Shown: positions 35,470-44,809 of the stretch, piece after piece
Position numbering within the stretch: the first letter of the stretch is position 1
Layout of the letters: every line of letters starts with the position of its first letter
Assembly: GCF_029945685.1 (NCBI RefSeq)
Contig: NZ_JAQSDA010000020.1
Coordinates: 302,044-366,043 of the forward strand
From: Polaromonas sp.
GTDB taxonomy: Bacteria > Pseudomonadota > Gammaproteobacteria > Burkholderiales > Burkholderiaceae_C
DNA: 64,000 bases
Direction: 5' to 3'
The notes under the pieces: generated by a model
What the model was told of the DNA's origin: nothing
The model's database searches: none
Seen by the model: the letters and a program-made list of their open reading frames with translations, nothing else
Position numbers and translations under genes: made by a program

Positions 35470-37380
35470 TTAAGCGCCGGCCTTCTGCTCGGCGGGCCTG
35501 GCCACCTTGATGTCGGCCTTGAAACGCTCTTTCAGGATGTTGTAGTAGGCCAGGCTCTCCGCCGAGGTCCACCACTGGGTGTATTGGGCCTGGTCCTGCT
35601 GTGCCATGTCGGCGGCCTGTGCCGGGCGCGGCAGCACCTTGAGCACCCGCACAATGGCATAACCCTGGCCGCCCAGGTCCACGCCCACCAGCGCGGGTCC
35701 GGCGCCGGCGTCTGCGCTCAATGCGGCGTTGACAACCGGCGTGGGCAACTGTTGCGTCTGGTCGCGCGAGATGACCACTGCCGCCGGGAAAGCGGCACTT
35801 GCAGGATTGGCTTTCCACGCCGCGAGCTTCTCGGCACCGTCCTTGCGGGCCATCTCGGCGCCGCGCTGCTGCTGCAGGCGGGCACGCACACGGTCCTTGA
35901 CCTCTGCGAGCGGTAGCGTCCGGGCCGGTGTGTACTGGGTGATACGCCCGGCCACCAGCTGGCTGGGGCCCGCCTCGATGGCTTCGGTATTGCGCTTTTT
36001 TTCCACCGAATCGGGAGAGAACAGCGCCGCCAGGAATTTCGGATTGGCCAGCACGCCGCTGGCGCCGGCCACGGGGATACGCGTCAGCTTCGCCGCCGTC
36101 TTGACCTCGAGCTTGAGCCGCTCGGCAATCGGGCGCAGGGTGTCGGACTGTTCGTACACTGCGTTGCTGAAGGTTTCCGCCGTCTCGGCAAATTTCTTTT
36201 GTGCCTGTTGCTGCTTGAGTTCTGCCTCCAGAGCGGGCTTCATCTCGTCAAAGGTCTTCTGCTTGGGCACCTTGATGTCGGTCAGCTTGATGATGTGGTA
36301 GCCGAACTCGGTTTCCACCACGTCGCTGATGTCACCCTTTTTCATTGCAAACGCGGCGTCGGCGAAAGGCTTGACCATGGCATTGCGTGCAAAGAAGTCC
36401 AGGTCGCCGCCTGCCGGGGCAGAACCGGTGTCCTGCGAGTTCTTGCGGGCCAGCTCGGCAAACGAGTCCGGCGCTTTCCTGGCGGCCGCCAGCAGCTGCT
36501 CGGCTTTCGATTTGGCTTTTTCGCGATCGGCTGCGGGTGCGGAGGCCGATGCTTCGATCAGGATGTGGCTGGCACGGCGCTCTTCATTGCCCGCGAGTTG
36601 CGGTGCGTTCTGTTCGAAATAGGTCTTCAGGTCCGCTTCGTTGACGGTGATGCCTTTTTTCACCACGTCCAGATCCAGCACCACGTATTCAATGCTGGCT
36701 TCTTCGGGCGCCTGGAACAGGGCCTGGTTGTCCTTGTAGAACTGCTCCAGGTCCGCATCGCTGGGGTTGACCCTGGCGGCATAGTCGGCCGTATTGAAAC
36801 GCGCCACCTGTGCCTCGCGCTTCTCGAAAAAGGCGTTGAGCGAAACGTCCGCCACGGCCTTGGAGGCAAAGCCTGTACCAGAGACACCCAGCAAGACCTG
36901 CCTGGAGGCCAGGTCCGCGCGCAGGCCGGCTTCGTACTGCTCCGGTGCCATGCCTGTCTGTGCAATGAAACCCGCGCGGTCAAACCTGCCGTCAGGCAGC
37001 CTGAATGCGGCGATGGCCTTGTCCTCGGCATACAGCCGCTGCAATTTCTGGTCCGCAACCACCAGGCCGCTCCTGGCCGCCGCGGCTGCCAGCACACGGT
37101 CACGCACCAGGCGCTCCAGCGTGCCATAACGCGCTTGCGGCGTGTCCAGCAACTTGACATCGAGCGTCGGCATCGATGCGCTGAGGCGGCTCACCTCGTT
37201 CTGGTGCGCAGCATCCCATTCGGGCTGAGTGATGTCCTTGCCGTCGACCACGGCTACAACCCCGCCGCCACCAGCGGTGGGGCCGTTGTTGTTCATGCCG
37301 ACCAATATGAAGGACGGAACAATCAGCAAAAACAGCAACGCCATCGTGACCTTGGTGTGCTTGCGAATGAAATCAAACAT
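35470..37380 (-). CDS. ppiD: periplasmic folding chaperone PpiD-like (SurA N-domain, parvulin)
   Basis: Inner-membrane-anchored chaperone that helps outer-membrane and exported proteins fold near the Sec translocon. It has 636 residues. It begins MFDFIRKHTKVTMALLFLLI with a single membrane helix. A SurA-like N-domain follows, then a parvulin domain at about 265-370 (RRASHILIEAS, GGDLDFFARNAMVKPFADAA, FGYHIIKLTDI). The hupB-tRNA-Val-ppiD order supports the call. Confidence 0.93.
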   Translation of the reverse strand: MFDFIRKHTKVTMALLFLLIVPSFILVGMNNNGPTAGGGGVVAVVDGKDITQPEWDAAHQNEVSRLSASMPTLDVKLLDTPQARYGTLERLVRDRVLAAAAARSGLVVADQKLQRLYAEDKAIAAFRLPDGRFDRAGFIAQTGMAPEQYEAGLRADLASRQVLLGVSGTGFASKAVADVSLNAFFEKREAQVARFNTADYAARVNPSDADLEQFYKDNQALFQAPEEASIEYVVLDLDVVKKGITVNEADLKTYFEQNAPQLAGNEERRASHILIEASASAPAADREKAKSKAEQLLAAARKAPDSFAELARKNSQDTGSAPAGGDLDFFARNAMVKPFADAAFAMKKGDISDVVETEFGYHIIKLTDIKVPKQKTFDEMKPALEAELKQQQAQKKFAETAETFSNAVYEQSDTLRPIAERLKLEVKTAAKLTRIPVAGASGVLANPKFLAALFSPDSVEKKRNTEAIEAGPSQLVAGRITQYTPARTLPLAEVKDRVRARLQQQRGAEMARKDGAEKLAAWKANPASAAFPAAVVISRDQTQQLPTPVVNAALSADAGAGPALVGVDLGGQGYAIVRVLKVLPRPAQAADMAQQDQAQYTQWWTSAESLAYYNILKERFKADIKVARPAEQKAGA

Positions 37381-37438
37381 CTCGAATTTCCTGTGCGGCT
37401 GTCAATCGGCCATTTAAAATTTGCGTGAAGCCATCAAT

Positions 37439-37467
37439 AAAAAAGGCGAACATCTGTTCGCCTTTTT
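37439..37467 (-). terminator. terminator between tRNA-Val and ppiD
   Basis: AAAAAGGCGAAC-ATCT-GTTCGCCTTTTT, a perfect stem with A and T tracts on both sides. Confidence 0.85.
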
Positions 37468-37477
37468 GTCCAGTCGG

Positions 37478-37553
37478 TGGTGGGTGCTGACGGGCTCGAA
37501 CCGCCGACCTACGCCGTGTAAGGGCGCTGCTCTACCAACTGAGCTAAGCACCC
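37478..37553 (-). tRNA. tRNA-Val (TAC)
   Basis: A 76-nt cloverleaf on the minus strand: acceptor GGGTGCT paired with AGCACCC, D arm TAGCTCAGTTGGTAGAGC, anticodon stem GCGCC/GGCGT with loop CTTACAC (TAC), T arm GGCGGTTCGAGCCCGTC, and encoded CCA. It lies between hupB and ppiD. Confidence 0.97.
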
Positions 37554-37578
37554 CACCTCAACTTTTACTTCATGCCCA

Positions 37579-37851
37579 TCAATTCAGTGCGTCCTTGAGC
37601 GCTTTGCCTGGACGGAACTTGGGCACCTTGGCTGCCTTGATTTTAATCGCATCGCCGGTACGCGGGTTGCGGCCGGTACGGGCAGCACGTTTGCCCACTG
37701 CAAAGGTGCCAAAACCCACCAGAGACACGGAGCCTCCTTTTTTCAGGGTGGACTTGACAGCGCCAATGGTTGACTCCAGCGCGCGCGTTGCGGCAGCTTT
37801 GGATATGTCAGCGTTCTTGGCAATGTGCTCGATCAGTTCAGTCTTGTTCAC
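37579..37851 (-). CDS. hupB: DNA-binding protein HU
   Basis: Histone-like DNA-bending protein of 90 residues. The start is the GTG at 37851 ([20 protein letters not shown]) with GAGGGG six bases upstream; a longer frame has no HU similarity at its N-terminus. The body includes [20 protein letters not shown], the arm that inserts into the DNA minor groove, and ends GKALKDALN. Confidence 0.96.
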   Translation of the reverse strand: MNKTELIEHIAKNADISKAAATRALESTIGAVKSTLKKGGSVSLVGFGTFAVGKRAARTGRNPRTGDAIKIKAAKVPKFRPGKALKDALN

Positions 37852-38118
37852 AAGGAGCCCCTCGTTGTTGAAAGTTAATCTGGTTGTCTCTTGAATATCT
37901 CCCCTGGACACCTGTCACAAAGATGGCAACGGGAGGCGGCATGTGCAGATCGTCTGCTGATTCCAATTAGAGCCATGGACTCCCATCGTGTCAATACAAC
38001 ATCAGATTTTTACAACGTGCGGTGGCGGATTCTAGCCTTATTTTTCACGCTTTCAGGCCCTATTCGTAAGCACACCCTGTATTTCAGGGACGGCCTCTCG
38101 CAGACTGAACGGCACGTT

Positions 38119-39219
38119 TCAAGCCAGCGCCGCCGCAATGGCTTTGCCCACGTCGGCCGTGCCGGCGGTGCCTCCCAGGTCGGGGGTGCGAGGCGCACCA
38201 CTGTGGGGAGCCAGGACTTTTTCAATCGCTGCGAGCACCGCGTCATGCGCATTCTTGTGCCCGAGGAATTCCAGCATCATGGCACCGCACCAGATCTGCC
38301 CGATCGGGTTCGCGATGGCGCGGCCCGCAATGTCCGGCGCCGATCCGTGCACCGGTTCAAACAGCGAAGGAAACTTCCGCTCGGGATTGAGGTTGGCGCT
38401 GGGGGCAATGCCGATGGTGCCGGTGCAGGCCGGACCCAGGTCGCTCAGGATGTCGCCGAACAGATTGCTGGCCACCACCACATCGAAGAAGTCCGGGCGC
38501 TGGACAAAATGCGCGGTCAGGATGTCGATGTGAAACTTGTCGAGCTTGATGCCCGGGTAACCCTTGGCCATCTCGACGACACGTTCATCCCAGTAAGGCA
38601 TCGAGATGGAGATGCCGTTGGACTTGGTCGCACTTGTCAGGTGTTTCTTCGGACGCGACTGCGCCAGCTCGAAAGCGAACTTGAGTACGCGGTCCACGCC
38701 GATACGCGTGAACACCGACTCCTGCAACACGAACTCGCGCTCCGTTCCAGGGAAGGCCTTGCCGCCTATGCTCGAGTACTCGCCCTCGGTGTTCTCGCGC
38801 ACGATGTAAAAATCAATTTCACCGGGGGCACGCGCCGAGCCATCGCGCCGCACCACGGGCGCGATAATGCCGGGCATCAGTCGCGCGGGCCGCAGATTGA
38901 TGTACTGGTCAAACTCGCGCCGGAACAGCAGCAGCGAACCCCAGAGCGACACGTGGTCGGCAATCTTGTCGGGCCAGCCCACGGCGCCGAAATAGATCGC
39001 ATCGTGTCCGCCGATCTGGTCCTTCCAGTTGTCGGGCAGCATCTGGCCGTGTTTCTCGAAGTAGTCCCAGCTCGAAAAGTCGAAATGATCAAACTGCAGG
39101 TCGATGCCGAACTTGACCGCCGCCGCCTCCATCACGCGGATGCCCTCGGGCATCACTTCCTTGCCGATGCCGTCGCCTGCGATGACTGCAATTCTTTTCT
39201 TTCCGGTGGTCTTGCTCAT
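38119..39219 (-). CDS. ttuC: tartrate dehydrogenase/decarboxylase-like isocitrate/isopropylmalate dehydrogenase family protein
   Basis: NAD(P)-dependent beta-decarboxylating dehydrogenase, 366 residues. Visible motifs are IAGDGIGKEVMPEGIRVMEA, LLLFRREFDQYINLRPARLM (substrate-binding arginines), FYIVRENTEGEYSSIGG (the phosphorylation/substrate loop of TtuC/DmlA type), ASNLFGDILSDLGPACTGTI and EPVHGSAPDIAGR. The RENTEGEYSSIG segment favours tartrate or D-malate over isopropylmalate. It is downstream of the hydrolase gene at 39246, probably in one operon opposite the LysR gene. Confidence 0.85.
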   Translation of the reverse strand: MSKTTGKKRIAVIAGDGIGKEVMPEGIRVMEAAAVKFGIDLQFDHFDFSSWDYFEKHGQMLPDNWKDQIGGHDAIYFGAVGWPDKIADHVSLWGSLLLFRREFDQYINLRPARLMPGIIAPVVRRDGSARAPGEIDFYIVRENTEGEYSSIGGKAFPGTEREFVLQESVFTRIGVDRVLKFAFELAQSRPKKHLTSATKSNGISISMPYWDERVVEMAKGYPGIKLDKFHIDILTAHFVQRPDFFDVVVASNLFGDILSDLGPACTGTIGIAPSANLNPERKFPSLFEPVHGSAPDIAGRAIANPIGQIWCGAMMLEFLGHKNAHDAVLAAIEKVLAPHSGAPRTPDLGGTAGTADVGKAIAAALA

Positions 39220-39245
39220 GTTTGTCTTCCTTGGGTTTCAGGGGT

Positions 39246-40124
39246 TCAGGGTTTGAAAAAATTCAGGGCTTGCGCCAGCAGCAGTGCCGGCGCCTCTTCC
39301 GCAATGTAATGCCCACAGGGCAGGCTCAGGCCCGAAACGTCTACGGCACGTTCGCGCCAGAGGCGCATCACGTCGAAACACTGGCCCACCGCGCCATGCT
39401 CGCCCCAGAGAACATGCACCGGCTGCGTCAGCCGCTTTGCTGCGGCCACATCGGCACGATCGTGCACCAGGTCCACCGTGGCCGACGCGCGGTAGTCCGC
39501 GCAAATGCTCTCTGCCGTGCGGGGAATCTGGATACAGCGCTCGTACTCGGCCAGCGCGGCCGGTGCAAAGGCGGCCAACCCGGCATGGCGCTTGCCCATC
39601 ACGCTGCGCAGGTAACGTACCGGATCGGATTCGATCAGGGCTTCGGGCAGGGGCGGCGGCTGGATCAGGAAGAACCAGTGCCAGTAGGCACGTGCAAAAG
39701 CCTCCGAGGTGTTCTCGTACATGGCCAACGTGGGCGCGATGTCGAGCAGCATCAGGCGCTGCACGGCCGCGGGGTGATCGGCGGCCAGCCGGTGCGCCAC
39801 ACGCGCACCGCGGTCGTGTGCCAGCACCTGGAAAGTGTCGAAGCCGTGGTGCTGCATCACTGCCAGCGCATCGCGCGCCATGTCGCGCTTTGAATAAGCC
39901 AGGTGCCCCGGGTCGGCCGCCGGCCGGCCGGAATCACCGTAGCCGCGCAGGTCCATCATGACCACGGTGAAGTGCCTGGCCAGCGCGGGGGCCACCGCGT
40001 GCCACATCACGTGCGTCTGTGGATGGCCATGCAGGAGTAACAGCGGCGCGCCCTGCCCGCCCTTGCGGCCGTGCAGCCTGACCGCCCCGCGGCTGGTTTC
40101 AAAGGTCTCGAATGCTTCAAGCAT
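39246..40124 (-). CDS. alpha/beta hydrolase, fluoroacetate dehalogenase-like
   Basis: A 292-residue alpha/beta hydrolase resembling haloacetate dehalogenase H-1. The nucleophile motif AHDRGARVAHRLA has the Asp and the two arginines that hold the carboxylate. The halide pocket residues His-Trp (AYWHWFFL) and Tyr (ICADYRASA) of fluoroacetate dehalogenases are present, as is the catalytic His in LPCGHYIAEEAP. LLLLHGHPQTHVMWH gives the oxyanion hole. It precedes ttuC on the same strand. Actual activity on fluoroacetate is an inference. Confidence 0.82.
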   Translation of the reverse strand: MLEAFETFETSRGAVRLHGRKGGQGAPLLLLHGHPQTHVMWHAVAPALARHFTVVMMDLRGYGDSGRPAADPGHLAYSKRDMARDALAVMQHHGFDTFQVLAHDRGARVAHRLAADHPAAVQRLMLLDIAPTLAMYENTSEAFARAYWHWFFLIQPPPLPEALIESDPVRYLRSVMGKRHAGLAAFAPAALAEYERCIQIPRTAESICADYRASATVDLVHDRADVAAAKRLTQPVHVLWGEHGAVGQCFDVMRLWRERAVDVSGLSLPCGHYIAEEAPALLLAQALNFFKP

Positions 40125-40153
40125 GCAGCGATTGTGATTGCCAGCCTCCCCTG

Positions 40154-40180
40154 AATCAAGAAATAATAAGAGAATTGATT
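40154..40180. promoter_or_regulatory. dyad in the divergent promoter, possible LysR operator
   Basis: AATCAA and TTGATT form a perfect inverted repeat separated by 15 AT-rich bases, between the divergent hydrolase (start 40124) and lysR (start about 40190) genes. LysR-type regulators usually bind such dyads in shared promoters. Confidence 0.5.
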
Positions 40181-40189
40181 GTTCTCGGA

Positions 40190-41152
40190 ATGGAAATTAT
40201 GGAACGTGCCGACCTGGCCCTGGTGGTCGCGATTGAGCAGCATGGCAGTCTCGTGGCCACCGCCGAGGCCCTGCAGATGGCGCCTTCTGCCGTGACCAAG
40301 CGCCTGGCCCAGCTGGAGGCCGAACTCGGCCTGCTGCTGTTCCAGCGCACCACCCGCCGGGTAGCCCCCACCCTCGACGGCGAACTGCTGTGCGAACGTG
40401 CGCGCCTGATGCTGGCACAGTTCGATGCGCTGGAACAGTCCCTGCAGGAGCGCAAGACGGAAGCCTCAGGCCTGATCCGCCTGGCGGCGACCTTCGGCTT
40501 CGGCCGCCTCTGGCTGGGGCCGGTGCTGGCCGAATTCCAGGCCAGACACCCGGCCATCCAGATCCAGCTGCAGCTTTATGAACAGCTGCCCGATCTGGCG
40601 GCGGAAGGTTTTGACGGTGCCGTCTGGCTCTGGTCACCCCGGCCGCAACGCGCGAGCGAGTGGACAGCACGCAAGCTGGCCGGCAACCAGCGTGTGGTTG
40701 TGGCCGCCCCGGCCTATGTTCGCCAGCACGGTCAACCTGCCACGCCGGCGGAACTGGCGCAGCACAACTGCCTGATCACGCGCGAGAACGACCGCCAGTT
40801 CGACACCTGGCATCTGCAGGCCTTGCGCGGCGCACGCAGAAAATCAGGCATCACAGCAGAGACCCCCGCCGATCAGCGGGTTCGCGTGCAGGGCAAGCTG
40901 TCATCCAACTCGGGCGAGCTGGTGCGCGACTGGTGTTTGCAGGGTCGCGGCGTGATGCTGCGCAGCCTGTGGGACGTCCAGCCCCATCTCAACTCGGGCA
41001 AGCTGGTGCGGCTGTTACCCCAGTACGCCATGCTGGATGCCGACATCCAGTGGCTGGCGCCCTTCCGGCCGCAGACACCGAAGCGGGTGCGTTTGCTGAT
41101 TGACTTCCTGGCGGAAAGATTCAAACACGAGCCCTGGCGGCTGCCCGCCTGA
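40190..41152 (+). CDS. LysR-family transcriptional regulator
   Basis: About 320 residues. The N-terminal winged helix-turn-helix reads ADLALVVAIEQHGSLVATAE through LQMAPSAVTKRLAQLEAELG and LLFQRTTRRVAPTLDGELL. A substrate-binding domain follows (from SGLIRLAATFGFGRLWLGPV). The start may be the ATG at 40190 or 40199; longer upstream starts would cover the likely operator. It is divergent from the hydrolase-ttuC pair and is the obvious candidate to control them. The inducer is unknown. Confidence 0.9.
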   Translation: MEIMERADLALVVAIEQHGSLVATAEALQMAPSAVTKRLAQLEAELGLLLFQRTTRRVAPTLDGELLCERARLMLAQFDALEQSLQERKTEASGLIRLAATFGFGRLWLGPVLAEFQARHPAIQIQLQLYEQLPDLAAEGFDGAVWLWSPRPQRASEWTARKLAGNQRVVVAAPAYVRQHGQPATPAELAQHNCLITRENDRQFDTWHLQALRGARRKSGITAETPADQRVRVQGKLSSNSGELVRDWCLQGRGVMLRSLWDVQPHLNSGKLVRLLPQYAMLDADIQWLAPFRPQTPKRVRLLIDFLAERFKHEPWRLPA

Positions 41153-41164
41153 TCCCAAAGAACC

Positions 41165-42073
41165 TCAGGCGGCGCGCATGCCGTTGCGCACCACCAGCCA
41201 GACCCCGAGCGCTGTCAGCGCCGTCCCCAGCACGGTGACCACGGTGATGGACTCGCCAAACAGCAACCAGGCCATCAGTGCGGTGGTGGGCGGCACCAGG
41301 TACAGCAAGCTGGTCACGGCCGTGGCTGCACCGCGCTGGATCAGCATGTAAAGCAGCGAGCTGCCGCCCAGCGTGAGCGCGAGCACCGACCAGGCCAGCG
41401 CCCCCAGGAACTCCGGGGTCAGAAGCACGGGCTCTGCCTCGAACCAGGCAAAAGGCAGTGTCACCAGCAGCGCTGCGCCGAGCTGGATGGCGTTGGCGCT
41501 GCGCACATCGGCCGCCTGGACAAACCGCTTCTGGTACAGCGTGCCGATGGTGATGCTGAGCAACGCAAAAACGGCACAAGCCAGGGTGTAGGCGGTCGCC
41601 TCGTTGCCCGCGCCAAACTTGCGCGAAACCACCAGCAGCAGGCCGGCCAGCCCGAGCACCAGGCCCAGCCACTGACGTGCACTGACACGGTTGTCGCTCT
41701 GGCTGGCGTCGCCCATGCGCGAGACCCAGACCGCCGTCAACACCGGCTGCAGGCCGACGATCAGTGCCGACAGGCCCGAACCCATGCCGCCCTTGATGGC
41801 CGACCAGACGCCGCCGAGGTAACCCGCGTGAATCAGGATGCCGGTGACCGCGAGATGCAGCCACTGCGAGCGGCTGGCAGGCCAGGCCACCCGTGCGATG
41901 GCGATCCAGACCAGAAAGCAGGCCAGCGACAACACATAACGGATCGCCAGAAAGGTCAGAGGCGGCGCATAAGGCAGGCCGTATTTGGCGACGATGAAAC
42001 CCGTGCTCCAGATCAGCACAAAAACGGCAGGCATGGCCCGGATCAGGGCGCTGTTCGAGCCGGGAGAGCTCAT
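41165..42073 (-). CDS. EamA/DMT-family transporter
   Basis: A 302-residue inner-membrane exporter of the drug/metabolite family with ten hydrophobic segments and two EamA repeats, the first from AVFVLIWSTGFIVAKYGLPY and the second from FALLSITIGTLYQKRFVQAA. The substrate is unknown; relatives export amino acids or metabolites. It overlaps the start of the downstream pgsA gene by 4 bp on the same strand (EamA is the downstream gene; pgsA lies before it). Confidence 0.88.
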   Translation of the reverse strand: MSSPGSNSALIRAMPAVFVLIWSTGFIVAKYGLPYAPPLTFLAIRYVLSLACFLVWIAIARVAWPASRSQWLHLAVTGILIHAGYLGGVWSAIKGGMGSGLSALIVGLQPVLTAVWVSRMGDASQSDNRVSARQWLGLVLGLAGLLLVVSRKFGAGNEATAYTLACAVFALLSITIGTLYQKRFVQAADVRSANAIQLGAALLVTLPFAWFEAEPVLLTPEFLGALAWSVLALTLGGSSLLYMLIQRGAATAVTSLLYLVPPTTALMAWLLFGESITVVTVLGTALTALGVWLVVRNGMRAA

Positions 42074-42636
42074 TTGGCGCGCGCGCGGATTTCGGGAATG
42101 GCTTTTTTCAGGTAGTAGGCCATGGACCAGACCGTCAGGATGGCCGACAGCCAGATCAGCCAGGTGCCCCAGACGTTGGTGTTGATGACGCCGAACAGGA
42201 TGCCGTCAAACAGCAGGAAGGGAATCGCGATCATCTGCACCGTGGTCTTGATCTTGCCGAGCATGTGCACCGCCACGCTTTTGGTCGCGCCTATCAGCGC
42301 CATCCACTCGCGCAGTGCGGAAATGGCGATCTCACGCCCGATGATGATGAGCGCCACAAACACATCGGCGCGACGCAGATGCACCAGCACCAGCAATGCG
42401 GCACACACGAGGAATTTGTCGGCCACCGGATCGAGGAAGGCGCCGAAGGACGAGGTCTGATTGAGTTTGCGTGCCAGAAAGCCGTCGAGCCAGTCGGTGG
42501 CCGCAAACACCACGAACATGGCGGTGGCAATCAGGTTCTGGCTGGCCGGCGTCATGTCGAGATAGAAAATGCCCACGATCAGCGGAATCGCCACAATGCG
42601 CGTCCAGGTCATCACGGTGGGTATGGTCAGGAACAT
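42070..42636 (-). CDS. pgsA: CDP-diacylglycerol-glycerol-3-phosphate 3-phosphatidyltransferase
   Basis: Makes phosphatidylglycerophosphate, the first committed step to phosphatidylglycerol and cardiolipin. It has 188 residues and several membrane helices. The CDP-alcohol phosphotransferase motif D-x2-D-G-x2-A-R-x8-G-x3-D-x3-D appears as ATDWLDGFLARKLNQTSSFG followed by AFLDPVADK. It overlaps the EamA transporter gene by 4 bp and lies downstream of uvrC, as in many bacteria. Confidence 0.96.
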   Translation of the reverse strand: MFLTIPTVMTWTRIVAIPLIVGIFYLDMTPASQNLIATAMFVVFAATDWLDGFLARKLNQTSSFGAFLDPVADKFLVCAALLVLVHLRRADVFVALIIIGREIAISALREWMALIGATKSVAVHMLGKIKTTVQMIAIPFLLFDGILFGVINTNVWGTWLIWLSAILTVWSMAYYLKKAIPEIRARAK

Positions 42637-42764
42637 GGCCCGATTTTGACATGCGCGGCGCCGGGCCGAACGTGCGCGCCGTCAGCACCGGTCAAATACC
42701 GCCGCTTTGAGCCCACTTTCACGCCGCTTCGTGGCGCAAATACGTCTCAGGCCATAAACCGGGT

Positions 42765-44705
42765 TCAGTGCAGCGCGCGGTAGATTTCTTCGGCGAGCTC
42801 GCGGGAAATCCCCTCCACCGTGGCGATGTCCTCGGCACTGGCCGAACTCACGCCGCGTATGCCGCCAAAACGCTGCAACAGGTTGGCGCGTTTTTTGGGG
42901 CCAATGCCGGCGATGTCCTCCAGGCGGCTGGCGCCGACCCGCACCTTGGCGCGTTTGGCCCGCATGCCGGTGATGGCAAAGCGGTGCGCCTCGTCGCGGA
43001 TCTGGGCAATCAGCATCAGGGCCGCCGAGTCGCGACCGAGGTAGACCTTCTCGCGGCCATCGGCAAAGACCAGCTCCTCGAGCCCGACCTTGCGCCCCTC
43101 GCCTTTCTCGACGCCGGCAATCAGGCCGAGGTCCAGGCCGAGCTCCTCGAACACCTCGCGCGCCATCGAGACCTGCCCCTTGCCGCCGTCGATCAGCACC
43201 AGGTCCGGCAGCCGGGCGGTGTTGTTGCGCGCCGCTTCAGCGAGCTTGCTGTAGCGGCGCATCAGCACCTGGCGCATGGCGGCGTAGTCGTCGCCCGGCG
43301 TGATGCCCTCGATGTTGTAGCGGCGGTATTCGGCGCTTTGCATCTTGTGGCCATGGAACACCACGCAGGAGGCCTGGGTCGATTCGCCCGCCGTGTGCGA
43401 GATGTCGAAACATTCGATGCGCAGCGCATCGAGCTTGTCCAGCGACAGGTCCAGCGCCTCGGCCAGCGCGCGCGTACGCGCCTGCTGCGAACCCTGCTCG
43501 GCCAGCAGCCGGGCCAGCTGCAGGTCGGCGTTGGTCTGCGCCATCTCCAGCCAGATGCGGCGCTGCTCGCGCGGCTGGTGGATCGCCGTGACCTTGCTGC
43601 CCGTCTGCATGACCAGCGCAGCGATCAGCTCCCTGTCCACCGGTTCGCTGCACACCAGCACCGGCGGCACCGGCACGCCGACATAGTGCTGGGCGATGAA
43701 GGCTTCCAGCACCAGGGCCTCGAGCTTTTTGGTCTTTGCTGGCACGGCGAGCTCTGCGCCCTCAGCGCCTCCACCGCCTTCAACACCTTCGACACTGTCT
43801 TCATCGAGTCCGGCCAGGTCGGCCGCGTGTTCGACATGGGTGGGGAAATACGGCCGGTCGCCCAGGTGCCGTCCGCCGCGCACCATGGCCAGGTTCACAC
43901 AGGCCTTGCCGCCATGCACCTTGACCGCCAGGATGTCCACGTCCTTGTCGCCGCCGGTTTCCATGGACTGCTGGTGCAGCACCTTGGACAGCGCCGAGAT
44001 CTGGTTGCGCAGCTCTGCCGCCTGCTCGAACTCCAGCTTTTCGGCGCGGCCCCGCATCTGCTTTTCCAGCTCGGTCAGGATGTCCCCGGCCTGCCCCTGC
44101 AGAAAACGCTCGGCGTTGGCCACGTCCAGCGCGTACTGCTCGGGCGTCACATGACCGACGCAGGGCGCGGAGCAGCGCTTGATCTGGTACAGCAGGCAGG
44201 GCCGGGTGCGGTTGTTGAACACCGTGTCCTCGCAGGTACGCAGCTTGAAGACCTTCTGCAGCAGCAAGATGGTCTCCTTGACCGCCCAGGCGCTGGGGTA
44301 AGGCCCGAAGTAGCTGTGCTTTTTCTCGACCGCGCCGCGGTAGTAGGCCACGCGCGGAAAGGTGTGCGACGCGAGCTTGAGGTAGGGGTAGCTCTTGTCG
44401 TCCCGGAACAGGATGTTGAACTTCGGGTTCAGCGTCTTGATCAGGTTGTTTTCCAGCAGCAGCGCCTCGGCTTCGGAGCGCACCACGGTGGTTTCCATGC
44501 GCGCGATCTTCGTCACCATGTGGCCAATGCGCGTGCCGCCGTGGTTTTTCTGGAAGTAGGTGGAGACCCGTTTTTTCAGGTCGCGCGCCTTGCCGACATA
44601 CAGCACCGCGCCGTCCGCATCGAAGTAGCGGTAAACGCCGGGCATGGCCGGCAGCGCCGCCACTTCGCTGAGCAGCTGGGGATCAAATTCGTGGGATGGG
44701 GTCAT
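42765..44705 (-). CDS. uvrC: UvrABC system protein C
   Basis: Excision endonuclease that makes both cuts in nucleotide excision repair. It has 646 residues from the ATG at 44705 ([20 protein letters not shown]). An upstream ATG at 44771 is possible, but its extra segment is unlike UvrC. The GIY-YIG domain is [20 protein letters not shown] followed by [11 protein letters not shown]. The UvrBC domain ([20 protein letters not shown]), the RNase-H-like nuclease domain ([20 protein letters not shown]) and the C-terminal HhH pair ([20 protein letters not shown]) follow. Confidence 0.97.
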   Translation of the reverse strand: MTPSHEFDPQLLSEVAALPAMPGVYRYFDADGAVLYVGKARDLKKRVSTYFQKNHGGTRIGHMVTKIARMETTVVRSEAEALLLENNLIKTLNPKFNILFRDDKSYPYLKLASHTFPRVAYYRGAVEKKHSYFGPYPSAWAVKETILLLQKVFKLRTCEDTVFNNRTRPCLLYQIKRCSAPCVGHVTPEQYALDVANAERFLQGQAGDILTELEKQMRGRAEKLEFEQAAELRNQISALSKVLHQQSMETGGDKDVDILAVKVHGGKACVNLAMVRGGRHLGDRPYFPTHVEHAADLAGLDEDSVEGVEGGGGAEGAELAVPAKTKKLEALVLEAFIAQHYVGVPVPPVLVCSEPVDRELIAALVMQTGSKVTAIHQPREQRRIWLEMAQTNADLQLARLLAEQGSQQARTRALAEALDLSLDKLDALRIECFDISHTAGESTQASCVVFHGHKMQSAEYRRYNIEGITPGDDYAAMRQVLMRRYSKLAEAARNNTARLPDLVLIDGGKGQVSMAREVFEELGLDLGLIAGVEKGEGRKVGLEELVFADGREKVYLGRDSAALMLIAQIRDEAHRFAITGMRAKRAKVRVGASRLEDIAGIGPKKRANLLQRFGGIRGVSSASAEDIATVEGISRELAEEIYRALH

Positions 44706-44809
44706 GGTGGTGGGTGCGCGTTGGGCCGGCGTGGGCCGGCGTGGGCCGTCATCGTGAAGAAGTATCGGCATTTCCGGCTGGCAGCCCCCGTATTGTGGAC
44801 AATCCGGAC

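Noticed and set aside
38119..39219. leuB (3-isopropylmalate dehydrogenase)
   Set aside because: The substrate loop RENTEGEYSSIG and the lack of leuCD neighbours fit the tartrate/D-malate group better.
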